Notes: generated from the sequence alone by a model not told the origin. Shown: positions 13,152 to 21,892, numbered from the stretch's first letter. The stretch: DNA of 23,481 nucleotides from JAUXEH01 sp965602945 (GCA_965602945.1 CBFDBC010000026.1:1-23481), one strand, 5' to 3'. Made by a program: numbers and translations.

Positions 13152-14552
13152 ATGATCAAGTTCGGCACATCCGGTTGGCGAGCCATCATGGGGGAAGAAT
13201 TCACTTTCCAGAATGTCCGAACCGTGGTCCAGGCTATCGCCAACTGCCTTCACCGGAAATTTCCCGAAGAAAAGATCTCCGTGGTCGTCAACTATGACAC
13301 GCGGTTTCTTTCCGAACGCTTCGCGGCCGAGGCCTCCAAGGTCCTCTCCCACAACCGGATCCATGTGTTCCTTTCCGATCGGGACGCCCCTTCTCAGGCC
13401 CAGGCCTATCAGATCATGCTCCGCCAGGCCCATGCCGGCATCAATTTTACCGCCTCCTTCAATCCTCCGGAGTACAATGGGCTCAAATACAATGTCGAGA
13501 CAGGGGCCCCAGCGCTGCCAGTAGAGACCGATCCGATCGAAGAGGAGATCAAGCACCTGATGCAGGGTGACGCCGTATGCCCGTTCTATCCCAAGACCGA
13601 GTTTGTCGAAAAGATCGATCTGCAGGCGGATTACCTGGGATACATCCAGGACCGGATCGATTTCGACCTGATCCGCAAGGCCGGGATCAGGGTGGCCCTG
13701 GACCTGCTCTTCAGCGCCAGCCGTGAATACCTGGATGAGATATTGGAAGAGAACCACATCCCGTTCGAGGAGATACACGGGTATCTGGATCCGTACTTCG
13801 GGGGCATCACACCCTCCTGTACGGAAGAAAACCTGGGTGAGCTGAAAGATCTGGTCCTCGAGAACAAACTCCATGTGGGGCTCGCCACCGATGCGGACGG
13901 CGACCGGTTCGGGATCGTCGACGAAAAGGGCCGCTTCATCGAGCAGAACCTGGTCCTGGCTTTGCTCCTGGACTATTTCGTAACGGAAAAAAAATGGCGG
14001 GGCGGGGTGGCTCGATCCATCGCCACCACGCATCTCATCGACCGGATCGCCCGTGCCCATGATCTCACCCTGCTCAAGACGCCTGTGGGATTCAAATATA
14101 TGGCCGCCCTGTTTCTGGAGGGAAAGATCATTTTCGGCGGCGAAGAAAGCGCCTGCCTGGCCGTCAAGGACCATCTCCCGGAGAAGGATGGGATCTTCGC
14201 CGGGCTCATGGTTGTCGAGATGCTGGCCGCACGGGGCCGGTCTCTATCCCGCCAGATCGATGACCTGTTTGCCAAGTACGGCAAGCTGGAAGGGAGACAC
14301 CAGTCTATCCCGCTGACGGCGAACAGGGGAAGAAAACTGGATCAGCTGACCCGGCGGCTTCCCCGCCGGCTGGCAGGGCGCACGGTGATGAGCACGGAAA
14401 CCATCGATGGTGTCAAACTTAACTTTGACGAAGATGACTGGATTCTGTTACGCTTTTCCGGGACGGTCCCGGTCATCCGCTGCTATGGAGAGGCCGGTAC
14501 CGTGGAAGAGATCGACCGGCTCATGAAAGCCGGGATGGAGCTGATAACCTGA
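13152..14552 (+). CDS. Phosphoglucomutase/phosphomannomutase family protein with altered catalytic loops
   Basis: Alpha-D-phosphohexomutase superfamily, which interconverts sugar 1- and 6-phosphates in the cytosol. The 466-residue protein has the four-domain layout. The phosphoserine loop reads TASFNPPEYNG with Ser102; the residue after the serine is Phe103 where the family has His (TASHNP). The metal loop D247-A-D249-G-D251-R is intact and the sugar-binding loop GGEES is present at 329-333. The C-terminal phosphate-binding loop reads R434-F-S-G-T-V-P, with Val instead of the usual Glu (SGTEP). Retained Ser, metal site and GEES argue for activity, perhaps on a different substrate; substrate cannot be read from sequence. 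The ATG follows AAAGG. Its stop overlaps the next start by one base (TGATG). A run of eight A lies at 13987-13994. Confidence 0.88.
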   Translation: MIKFGTSGWRAIMGEEFTFQNVRTVVQAIANCLHRKFPEEKISVVVNYDTRFLSERFAAEASKVLSHNRIHVFLSDRDAPSQAQAYQIMLRQAHAGINFTASFNPPEYNGLKYNVETGAPALPVETDPIEEEIKHLMQGDAVCPFYPKTEFVEKIDLQADYLGYIQDRIDFDLIRKAGIRVALDLLFSASREYLDEILEENHIPFEEIHGYLDPYFGGITPSCTEENLGELKDLVLENKLHVGLATDADGDRFGIVDEKGRFIEQNLVLALLLDYFVTEKKWRGGVARSIATTHLIDRIARAHDLTLLKTPVGFKYMAALFLEGKIIFGGEESACLAVKDHLPEKDGIFAGLMVVEMLAARGRSLSRQIDDLFAKYGKLEGRHQSIPLTANRGRKLDQLTRRLPRRLAGRTVMSTETIDGVKLNFDEDDWILLRFSGTVPVIRCYGEAGTVEEIDRLMKAGMELIT

Positions 14553-14851
14553 TGCCGAGACAGAAAATGCCGACCGGATTGTCTTTCAAGACGAAACTGT
14601 TGGCCGCCTCCGTGTCGTTTCTGTTCCTGGTTCTGGTGATCGCCTCGTTTTTCGGAGACAAGGGCCTGATCGAGATCTACCGGGTCAGCAAGAATGTCGA
14701 GTCACTTGAAACACAGGTAGAGCGGTTGACGCTGCAGAGGAACGAGCTGCTGAGGGAGATCCAGGAACTCAAAGACGATCCGCAGGCCATCAGGGAGAGG
14801 GCTCGCGAATTGGGGCTCGGCCTGCCTGATGAGACGATCATCCTCAAGTAA
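14552..14851 (+). CDS. Septum formation initiator, FtsB/DivIC-like
   Basis: Small bitopic division protein; FtsB/DivIC joins FtsL and FtsQ in the divisome. The 99-residue product has a basic cytoplasmic start (MPRQKMPTGLSFKTK), a membrane segment at about residues 16-34, and a leucine-rich coiled coil (about 43-75: VESLETQVERLTLQRNEL). It ends in the family's periplasmic segment DPQAIRERARELGLGLPDE. The one-base TGATG overlap with the phosphomutase gene suggests coupled translation. The motif-poor family means naming between FtsB and DivIC is arbitrary. Confidence 0.85.
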   Translation: MPRQKMPTGLSFKTKLLAASVSFLFLVLVIASFFGDKGLIEIYRVSKNVESLETQVERLTLQRNELLREIQELKDDPQAIRERARELGLGLPDETIILK

Positions 14852-14943
14852 TCCACCTCCCCGCCAAGCGATCATCCGAACCTCGGGATTCGATCAACTC
14901 CGGCTGCCGCTGTGCCGGATCGTCAAACACTGATGTGGAGCCA

Positions 14944-17868
14944 ATGGATAAACTGCTGCAGGAACTGAACGCGGAGCAGGCCAGAGCGGTCATGTATGGC
15001 GAAGGCCCCCTCCTGATCATCGCCGGCGCCGGCACCGGAAAAACCAAGGTCATCTCTCATCGGATCGCCCACCTCATCTCTTCCAAGGCGGCCCGGCCGG
15101 ATGAGATCCTGGCCGTTACCTTCACCGAGAAGGCGGCCAACGAGATGGAGGAACGCGTCGACCTCCTGATCCCGTACAGCTATTCGTTCGTGGAGATCAG
15201 CACGTTCAATTCCTTCGGGGAACGGGTTCTGCGCAACCATGCCCACGAATTGGGATTCCATCTGGACTTCATGCTGCTTGACGAAGTCGAGCAGGCGATA
15301 TTTTTCCGTGAGAATCTCTTCCGGTTTCCCCTGAAATACTACCGCCCGCTGAGCTCGCCCGCCCGGCACATCCAGGAACTTCTGGCGGCCCTGAGAAAAC
15401 TGAAGCAGGAAGGCGTCAGACCCGATGATACCATCCGCTTCGCCCGTGAATTGAAAAAACAGGCCCCGGATGCAGCCGCCCGCGAGACGGCCCTCAAGTA
15501 CCAGGAACTGGCACTGGTCTACAGGACGTATCAAAAACTGCTGCGGGAACACGGCATGATCGATTTCGAAGACCAGGTGACCCTGACCGTCGAGCTCTTT
15601 CGGAACCGGCCCTCCGTCCTGAAGGAATTCCAGGAAAAGTACAAGTACATCCTGGTGGACGAATTCCAGGACACCAATCACATCCAGTTCGAGCTGCTGA
15701 AACTTCTGAGCGCCCTGCATAACAACATCACAGTGGTGGGGGACGATGACCAGAGCATATTCCGCTTCCGGGGGGCATCGCTCAGCAACATCCTGAGCTT
15801 CAGCCGGATCTATCCCCGGGCGGAGCGTGTGGTCATCAACACCAACTACCGGTCCACACAACCCATCCTGGATGCGGCCTACCGTCTGATCCGGCACAAC
15901 GATCCCAACCGCCTTGAGGTCAGGGAGGATATCGACAAATCCCTGCACTCGGCTCTGGAATCTCAGGGGAAGAGCATCCATATGCTGCAGTTCGACACCT
16001 TGTCCCACGAGTCGGACCGCGTGGCCGATATCGTTATGGAGCGTGTGGCGGAGGGCTGCCGTCACAGCGATATCGCCATCCTGGTTCGGACCAATGCAGA
16101 CGCGGACCCGTACCTGAGGGCCTTGAACACGAGGGATGTTCCCTACCGTTTCTCCGGAAGCCGGGGGCTCTACTCGCAGGAGGAGATCAGGATCCTCACC
16201 TCTTTCATCCGGGCCGTGACCGATTTTGATGACAGCCCCAGCCTCTTCCATCTGGCGCTCTCCGAGGTCTACCGGATGGATGCCTATGACCTGACTTCCG
16301 TGGCCAATTTCGCCCACAAGAAACACCTGAGCCTGCACAAGGTCTTCCAGGGCTTCCACCAGGGCCGCAATCCCGTCCAGGTCGAGGAAACCTCCCGGGA
16401 TACCATCCGGCGCATTTATGAGGACCTGCGCCATTTTGTGGAGCTGGCCGCCCATCAGAATGCCGGCCAGGTCATGTACGCGTTCCTGGAACGGACGGGC
16501 TTCCTCAAGGAGCTGACGAGCGAATTGTCCTTCCAGACCGAGCTGCGCATCAAGAACATCCGGATCTTCTTCGACAAGGTCAAGAATTTCTCCAAGGTGT
16601 CCGACACGGATTCCCTGTTCGCCTTCAGCAAGCACCTGGAACTCCTCCGGCAGGTCGGGGACAATCCTGCCTCCGGAGAGGCCGAACTGGAAGAGGATGC
16701 GGTCCATGTGCTGACAGTGCACAAGGCAAAGGGCCTGGAGTTCCCTGTGACCTTCATGGTCGGACTGATCACCGACCGCTATCCGGGGCGGGCGCGCAAG
16801 GAACGGATCCCGATCCCGGATGCGATCCTGGGCGACACGCAGGAAGCCGGGGCACCGGATGCCGGCGCGGTCCCTGATGCTCTCGGTTATGTCCAGGAGG
16901 AGAGGCGCCTGTTCTATGTGGGCATGACGAGGGCGAAACACTCCCTCTACCTGACCTGGGCCCGTGATTACGGCCTCAAGCGGCTCAAGAAGGTGAGCCC
17001 TTTTGTCCTCGAGGCCCTGGATATGGCCCGGGCCCCAGAGGCCACGCAGCAGGCCTCTTCCCTGGAGGAGATCCAACGCTATGCCCCGCGGCCCGAACAG
17101 CCTGCCGGGACAGTACGAGGTGGCCCTCGGAAGGATCTGCGGCTGAGTTTTTACCAGGTTGATGACTATCTCACCTGCCCGTTGAAGTTCCGCTACCGTC
17201 ACATCGTCCGGATCCCGGCCCCCCCCCATTACAACCTGGTGTACGGCCGTGTCCTGCACGGCACCCTTCATTTCTATCTGCAGCAGAGGATGGCAGGGAA
17301 AGACCCGGCCCTGCGGGACTTGCTCATCGAGTTCAGGCACCGCTGGCTCAACGAGGGTTTCCTAAGCCGGGAGCACGAGGAGATGAAGAAGAAGGCCGGC
17401 GAAAAGGCCCTGGAGAGGTTCGTTGCGAGAGAGCAGGCGTCGGGCCTCATACCGGAATCACTGGAAAGGTCCTTCAAATGGCAGGAAGGTGAGCTCCGTT
17501 TCACCGGGCGGTGGGACAGGATCGACCGCCTGCCCGAAGGAGACGTCATCATCGATTTCAAGGCCACGGAGGTCAAGTCTCAGGAGGAGGCGGACAAACG
17601 CACCGGGAGCAGCCTGCAGATGGATGTCTATGCGCTCTCCTTCCTGAAGTCCACGGGCGTGCCGGCCCTGGAAACACGGCTTCACTTCCTGGAATCGGAT
17701 ATCACAGGCCGAGCCCGGAAGGGCACCAGGGAGATACAGAGGGCCCTGGACAAGATCTCGGAGGCCGAGGCAGGGATCCGGAGTGAGGATTATGCGGCCC
17801 GCCCCGATTGGCACAGCTGCAGCTATTGCGAATTCAACAACATCTGCCCCGACAGTTATGCGTATTAA
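14944..17868 (+). CDS. UvrD/Rep-type DNA helicase fused to an iron-sulfur PD-(D/E)XK nuclease
   Basis: Superfamily 1A helicase-nuclease for double-strand break processing or repair, similar in plan to AdnB/RecB-type proteins. With the ATG at 14944 it has 974 residues (GTG at 14935 is an alternative; GGAG lies close before the ATG). Helicase motifs: LNAEQARAV, Walker A A27-T34 (AGAGTGKT), DEFQD 239-243, GDDDQSIFRFRGAS, NTNYRST, VHKAKGLEFP and FYVGMTRAKHSLYL. The C-terminal nuclease module (from about residue 733) has His772 (GRVLHGTLH), Asp858, and the Asp871-Phe-Lys873 pair. Cys745, Cys959, Cys962 and Cys968 are arranged as in the 4Fe-4S nucleases of AddB, AdnB and Cas4. No AddA/RecC-like partner gene is adjacent. 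Its stop interlocks with that of sppA, leaving no room for a terminator. Confidence 0.92.
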   Translation: MDKLLQELNAEQARAVMYGEGPLLIIAGAGTGKTKVISHRIAHLISSKAARPDEILAVTFTEKAANEMEERVDLLIPYSYSFVEISTFNSFGERVLRNHAHELGFHLDFMLLDEVEQAIFFRENLFRFPLKYYRPLSSPARHIQELLAALRKLKQEGVRPDDTIRFARELKKQAPDAAARETALKYQELALVYRTYQKLLREHGMIDFEDQVTLTVELFRNRPSVLKEFQEKYKYILVDEFQDTNHIQFELLKLLSALHNNITVVGDDDQSIFRFRGASLSNILSFSRIYPRAERVVINTNYRSTQPILDAAYRLIRHNDPNRLEVREDIDKSLHSALESQGKSIHMLQFDTLSHESDRVADIVMERVAEGCRHSDIAILVRTNADADPYLRALNTRDVPYRFSGSRGLYSQEEIRILTSFIRAVTDFDDSPSLFHLALSEVYRMDAYDLTSVANFAHKKHLSLHKVFQGFHQGRNPVQVEETSRDTIRRIYEDLRHFVELAAHQNAGQVMYAFLERTGFLKELTSELSFQTELRIKNIRIFFDKVKNFSKVSDTDSLFAFSKHLELLRQVGDNPASGEAELEEDAVHVLTVHKAKGLEFPVTFMVGLITDRYPGRARKERIPIPDAILGDTQEAGAPDAGAVPDALGYVQEERRLFYVGMTRAKHSLYLTWARDYGLKRLKKVSPFVLEALDMARAPEATQQASSLEEIQRYAPRPEQPAGTVRGGPRKDLRLSFYQVDDYLTCPLKFRYRHIVRIPAPPHYNLVYGRVLHGTLHFYLQQRMAGKDPALRDLLIEFRHRWLNEGFLSREHEEMKKKAGEKALERFVAREQASGLIPESLERSFKWQEGELRFTGRWDRIDRLPEGDVIIDFKATEVKSQEEADKRTGSSLQMDVYALSFLKSTGVPALETRLHFLESDITGRARKGTREIQRALDKISEAEAGIRSEDYAARPDWHSCSYCEFNNICPDSYAY
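17219..17227 (+). repeat. Mononucleotide tract C9 inside the helicase-nuclease gene
   Basis: Nine consecutive C encode Ala-Pro-Pro at the entry of the nuclease module, after the first iron-sulfur cysteine. A one-base slip here would keep the helicase part but remove the nuclease active site. Confidence 0.6.
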
Positions 17869-19577
17869 TCCGTGGGGAGCCAGAAGGGCATGAGAGCCCA
17901 CGGAACATTCCTGTCCAGCAGCGACAGGGTGGACAGGATCTTCTTCATCCGGGGAGGAAATTCCGCACCCAGGCGGACGGCCCGCCTGCTCCAGACCATG
18001 TCCCAGAAGGAGATCTTCCTCGGCCAGACATCGAGCCGGACCTGATCTCCGTCCGGGATCCCGGCCAGCTCCTTGGCTATGGCGATGGCCCGGGAGAGGC
18101 CGCCCATCTCGTCAACCAGTCCCAGCTCCAGGGCCTGTTCCCCGGTCCATACGCGGCCTTTACCGATGCGGTCGATCTCTTCCTTGGTCATCTTGCGGCC
18201 TTCGGCCGCCTTGGTGATGAAGTGGTCATAGGTTTTGAGGATCTCCTGCTTCAGCAGGTCCCGTTCTTCCGGAGTGGCCCTGCGGAAGGAGGAAAACATG
18301 TCCGCCCGTTCGCCGTACTGGAGCTTCTCCGCGGTGATCCCCAGCTTGGAGTAGAGCTGCATCAGGTTGATCTTGGCGAAGATGACGCCGATGGAACCTG
18401 TCAGGGTCTGTGGATGGGCCACGATCCTGTGGGCGCCCATCGCCACCTGGTAGCCCCCGGAGCCGGCCATGTCGGACATGGAGATGATGACGGGTTTTTC
18501 CTGTTTAGCCAGAACCACTTCCCGCCAGATGGAATCGGAGGCCACGGCCGAACCCCCGGGGCTGTCCACACGGAAGACTATGGCCGCGATGGATTTATCC
18601 TGGCGGGCCCTGCGGATCCACCGGGACATGGTCTCGCTGCCCATCATCCCGTACATCCCGGTGCCGCTTATGATCGGGCCCATGCCGTAGATCAAGGCGA
18701 TCTTCCGGCCCCGGTCGAGGCCCAGGGACCTGGGGCTGGTCCGGAGATACTGCTGGTGGGAGATCCGGTTGATCTTCCTGCGCTCCCCCATGATCTTCTC
18801 GATGAACTGATCCTCATACAGGAGCGAATCCACGAGCCCCGCTTCCCTGGCTGATTCCCCCTGGAAGAATCCGAGGTCGATGAGCTCTTTGACGTCCTCC
18901 TCGCTTTTGCCCCTGGCTTCCGCTACCGTCCGAACGTACTGACCGTACAGGCTTGCGTAGAGCGAATCGAGCATTTCCCGGTGGGCCGGGGTCATTTTAT
19001 CCTGGGTGAACATGTGGTAGGCGGTCTTGTATTCCTCCACATGTTCGACCTCGGCCTCCACTCCCAGCTTGTCCAGAGCGTTTTTTACGAAAGGGATATA
19101 GCCGCCTATCCCGTTTATGATGAGGAAGCCCTGGGGATGGAGCACGATCTCGTCACAGGCGGTGGCCAGGTAGTATTCCTTGTCGAATTCGATGGCCTCC
19201 TCGATGTAGGCGTAGGCCTTTTTCCCGGAGGTCCTGAACTCCAGGATCAGGTCCCGGATCTCGTTTACCTTGGCCCAGTCACACACCAGGTTACCCAAAC
19301 GTAGGACCACGGCCGTTATCCGGCTGTCCACCTTCGCCTTGCGCAGGTTGGTCCAGATATCATGCATGGAAAGCGCCTCGGGCTTGAGGTAGAAGAGGGT
19401 CATGAGGTCCGGGCCGGCTTTCTCCTGGATCTCTCCCATGAGCCGGAGTTCCAGGAACGATTGGGATTTCACCGCCGGGGTTTTTGCGAACTGGAAGTAG
19501 AAGAAGGAGACGACCGTTAAAGAGAGCAGTATGAAAAAAATCATCAGGATGATGAGGACATAGGTTCCTTTGCGCAT
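17865..19577 (-). CDS. sppA: Signal peptide peptidase SppA, long (67K) type
   Basis: Membrane-anchored serine protease that degrades cleaved signal peptides. The 570-residue length fits the duplicated long form, with two ClpP-fold halves and one N-terminal membrane anchor (about residues 7-30). The catalytic pair expected from E. coli SppA is visible: Lys184 in VEEYKTAYHMF of the first half and Ser373 in AGSGGY of the second half, followed by TGSIGVIFAK. The start has AGGAG seven bases upstream. The TAA stop (17867-17865) shares TTAA with the helicase-nuclease stop, so the genes are convergent and overlap by four bases. The protein probably lies in the inner membrane with its catalytic bowl in the periplasm. 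Confidence 0.95.
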   Translation of the reverse strand: MRKGTYVLIILMIFFILLSLTVVSFFYFQFAKTPAVKSQSFLELRLMGEIQEKAGPDLMTLFYLKPEALSMHDIWTNLRKAKVDSRITAVVLRLGNLVCDWAKVNEIRDLILEFRTSGKKAYAYIEEAIEFDKEYYLATACDEIVLHPQGFLIINGIGGYIPFVKNALDKLGVEAEVEHVEEYKTAYHMFTQDKMTPAHREMLDSLYASLYGQYVRTVAEARGKSEEDVKELIDLGFFQGESAREAGLVDSLLYEDQFIEKIMGERRKINRISHQQYLRTSPRSLGLDRGRKIALIYGMGPIISGTGMYGMMGSETMSRWIRRARQDKSIAAIVFRVDSPGGSAVASDSIWREVVLAKQEKPVIISMSDMAGSGGYQVAMGAHRIVAHPQTLTGSIGVIFAKINLMQLYSKLGITAEKLQYGERADMFSSFRRATPEERDLLKQEILKTYDHFITKAAEGRKMTKEEIDRIGKGRVWTGEQALELGLVDEMGGLSRAIAIAKELAGIPDGDQVRLDVWPRKISFWDMVWSRRAVRLGAEFPPRMKKILSTLSLLDRNVPWALMPFWLPTD

Positions 19578-19591
19578 GGTCGCTTCTCCTG

Positions 19592-19619
19592 TTGATACGG
19601 TGTGGCGGCTTTCTACTAT
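19592..19619 (+). promoter_or_regulatory. Candidate promoter of the NatA/NatB-type exporter genes
   Basis: TTGATA (19592-19597), 16-base spacer, TACTAT (19614-19619): five and four of six consensus bases. It would give a leader of about 90 bases before the ATG at 19717. Its -10 coincides with that of the opposite promoter for sppA. Confidence 0.4.
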
Positions 19620-19643
19620 ATAAAACTTGCTGCCTTTAGTAAA
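19615..19643 (-). promoter_or_regulatory. Candidate promoter of sppA
   Basis: On the minus strand TTTACT (19643-19638) is followed after exactly 17 bases by TATAGT (19620-19615). The predicted start is about 30 bases before the sppA ATG. It shares its -10 bases with the plus-strand candidate, so the two could not be occupied together. Confidence 0.45.
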
Positions 19644-19716
19644 CCGCCCAGGATTTGCAAACCCCGACGGCCTTCATTACAATACAGTGTCACCCGGAAG
19701 ATTGAAGGAGAAACCC

Positions 19717-20622
19717 ATGGCGAACGCACTCACGGTCGAGGATGTAACCAAGCGGTTCGGTTCTTTTTATGCGGTCAAGAATCTGTCCTTCGCGATCCCC
19801 GAGCGGGCCATATACGGACTGCTGGGGCCCAACGGCGCCGGCAAGACCACGACCATCCGGATGGTCATGAACATCATCATCCCGGATTCGGGCCGGATCG
19901 AGGTCCTGGGCCGCGGCATGGACGGGGATATGCAGCAGAACATCGGGTACCTGCCCGAAGACAGGGGGCTCTACCCCAAGATGAAGTTGGGCGAGCAGCT
20001 GCTTTTCCTCGCGGCCCTGAAGGGGCTCAGGCCTCCTCAGGCGCGCAAGACCGTGGACCACTGGCTGGAGCGTTTCGACCTCGCGGACTGGCGAACGAAG
20101 AAGACGGAGGAACTCTCCCGGGGCATGCAGCAGAAGGCCCAGTTCATCGCCACGATCATGCACGAACCCCGGCTCGTCATCCTGGACGAGCCCTTCTCCG
20201 GCCTGGATCCGGTCAACACCAAGCTGTTCAAGGACGTGATGCTGGAGATGCGGGACGTGGGGGCTACGATCATCTTCTCCACACACCGCATGGAGCAGGT
20301 CGAGATGATCTGTGACAACATATGCCTCATCAACAAGGCCGAAAAGGTCCTGGAAGGCGGTCTCAAGGAGATCAAGCAGCAGTACGGCAAGAACACGGTG
20401 GTGCTCGAATATGACGGGGATGCCGGTTTCGTGCAGGAGTTCCCCGGCGTTGCCAGGCTGGACGACTACGGGCGCTACATGGAGATCCAGCTCGAGGAGC
20501 AGGTCGATCCTCAAGAGCTTTTGAAACTTGTGGCCGGGAGGCTCCGCGTCGGCCGATTCGAGGTCAAAGAGCCGACCCTCAACGCCATTTTCATCGACAA
20601 GGTGGGAGGCAGCCATGTATAA
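19717..20622 (+). CDS. ABC exporter ATP-binding protein (NatA-like)
   Basis: Cytoplasmic ATPase of an ABC-2 type exporter. The 301-residue protein has Walker A GPNGAGKT (residues 38-45), the ABC signature LSRGMQQK, Walker B LVILDEPFSGLDP and the switch histidine in FSTHRMEQ. The C-terminal part (EYDGDAGFVQEF to the end) matches the accessory domain common in NatA-type ATPases (DUF4162-like). AAGGAG at 19705-19710 precedes the ATG by six bases; longer in-frame starts upstream lie before this site and are unlikely. Its last eight bases overlap the permease gene, so the two form a pair. The exported substrate is not readable from sequence; Na+ extrusion as in NatAB is only one possibility. Confidence 0.92.
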   Translation: MANALTVEDVTKRFGSFYAVKNLSFAIPERAIYGLLGPNGAGKTTTIRMVMNIIIPDSGRIEVLGRGMDGDMQQNIGYLPEDRGLYPKMKLGEQLLFLAALKGLRPPQARKTVDHWLERFDLADWRTKKTEELSRGMQQKAQFIATIMHEPRLVILDEPFSGLDPVNTKLFKDVMLEMRDVGATIIFSTHRMEQVEMICDNICLINKAEKVLEGGLKEIKQQYGKNTVVLEYDGDAGFVQEFPGVARLDDYGRYMEIQLEEQVDPQELLKLVAGRLRVGRFEVKEPTLNAIFIDKVGGSHV

Positions 20623-21892
20623 GATCCTCGCAGTCGTCAAACGGGAATACCTCCAGATCGTCCGGACCAAGGGCTTTATCATCGGCACGGTCCTGGGACC
20701 GGTGTTCATGTCTCTGATGCTCGTCGTGCCTATCGTGCTGTCCGTGATGACCGTGGAGCAGCAGGAGACGATCGCGGTCATGGACGCGAGCGGCGAGGTC
20801 TATCCGGGGCTGGAACAGAAACTGAGCGGTGTCCGGCTGAAGGACGGCTCCCTCCGTTACATACTGGAAGAGTACCGGACATCGGACGATCAGGCAGAGC
20901 TCCGGGAGCGGCTGAACGCGAAGGTGTTGAAGAAGGAGCTTTCTGCCTACCTCTACCTGCCCGCGGACATCGTGTCCGGGGGAGCGGCCGAGTTCGTCTC
21001 CGAGCATGTCTCCGACTTCGAGAAGACCCAGAACATCCGCAGCGCCCTGAATTCCGTGATCGTCGAGAAGCGGCTCAAGGGTGCCGCCATCGATCCCCAG
21101 CTCGTCGGCCGCTTGATGATGCCGGTCTCCCTCTCGACCCACAAGGTCACGAGTCGGGGAGTGGAAGAGGACACCGGCGGAACGTTCCTGGTTTCCTACT
21201 TCCTGGTCCTCATCCTGTACATGACGCTCATCTTCTACGGCCAGGCGATCATGCGCGGTGTGATCGAAGAGAAAAGCTCGCGGGTGGTGGAGATCGTGCT
21301 CTCGTCGCTCAAACCGTTCCAGCTCATGGCCGGGAAGATCGTCGGGATCGCCGCCGTGGGCTTCACCCAGTACGCCATCTGGACCCTGTTCGGCATCGCC
21401 CTGGCCACCAAGGGCCGGGCCCTGGCCTCGTCGGCTTTCCCCCAGATGGATGCCTTCAAGATCCCATACATCCCGCCCTATGTCTTCGTCTACTTCGTGA
21501 TCTACTTCGTCCTGGGGTATTTCCTGTATTCCACGCTGTTCGCGGCCGTGGGCTCCATGGTCAACAACGAGAAGGAGGCCCAGCAGCTGATCATGCCAGT
21601 GATCATGATGCTGGTCATCCCCCTGCTTCTGATCATGTTCATAATGCGCAGCCCGGACAGCACCGTGTCTGTGGCCCTCTCCCTTTTCCCCTTCTTCGCG
21701 CCCATGCTCATGCTGCTGCGCATCTGCATCCTGCTTCCCTCCTTCATACAGATCCTCGGGTCCATCGCGCTGTTGATCGCCGCCATCCTGGCCATGATCT
21801 GGCTTTCGGCCAAGATCTATCGGGTGGGCATCCTTATGTACGGTAAACCGCCCCGCCTGCGCGAGATCTTCAAATGGCTCCGCTATAGATAG
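20615..21892 (+). CDS. ABC-2 type exporter permease (NatB-like)
   Basis: Membrane component paired with the ATPase before it. The 425-residue protein starts MYKILAVVKREYLQIVRTKGF, typical of the family. It has a first membrane segment (about residues 25-48) and a large extracytoplasmic domain to about residue 185. A group of about five or six membrane segments follows in the C-terminal half (FLVSYFLVLILYMTLIFYG, FVYFVIYFVLGYFL, LIMPVIMMLVIPLLLIMFI and others), with the conserved VIEEKSSRVVEIVLSSLKPFQLMAGKI loop. The ATG at 20615 overlaps the ATPase gene by eight bases. It is followed by a 99-base gap that holds an ECF-type promoter, so the sigma factor gene is likely a separate unit. Confidence 0.9.
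   Translation: MYKILAVVKREYLQIVRTKGFIIGTVLGPVFMSLMLVVPIVLSVMTVEQQETIAVMDASGEVYPGLEQKLSGVRLKDGSLRYILEEYRTSDDQAELRERLNAKVLKKELSAYLYLPADIVSGGAAEFVSEHVSDFEKTQNIRSALNSVIVEKRLKGAAIDPQLVGRLMMPVSLSTHKVTSRGVEEDTGGTFLVSYFLVLILYMTLIFYGQAIMRGVIEEKSSRVVEIVLSSLKPFQLMAGKIVGIAAVGFTQYAIWTLFGIALATKGRALASSAFPQMDAFKIPYIPPYVFVYFVIYFVLGYFLYSTLFAAVGSMVNNEKEAQQLIMPVIMMLVIPLLLIMFIMRSPDSTVSVALSLFPFFAPMLMLLRICILLPSFIQILGSIALLIAAILAMIWLSAKIYRVGILMYGKPPRLREIFKWLRYR

Noticed and set aside
14923..17340. Minus-strand open frame of 805 codons opposite the helicase-nuclease gene
   Set aside because: It mirrors a gene with all helicase motifs in GC-rich DNA, where the complementary frame often lacks stops. Its product is a low-information mix rich in Gly, Asp, Gln and Leu with no domain.
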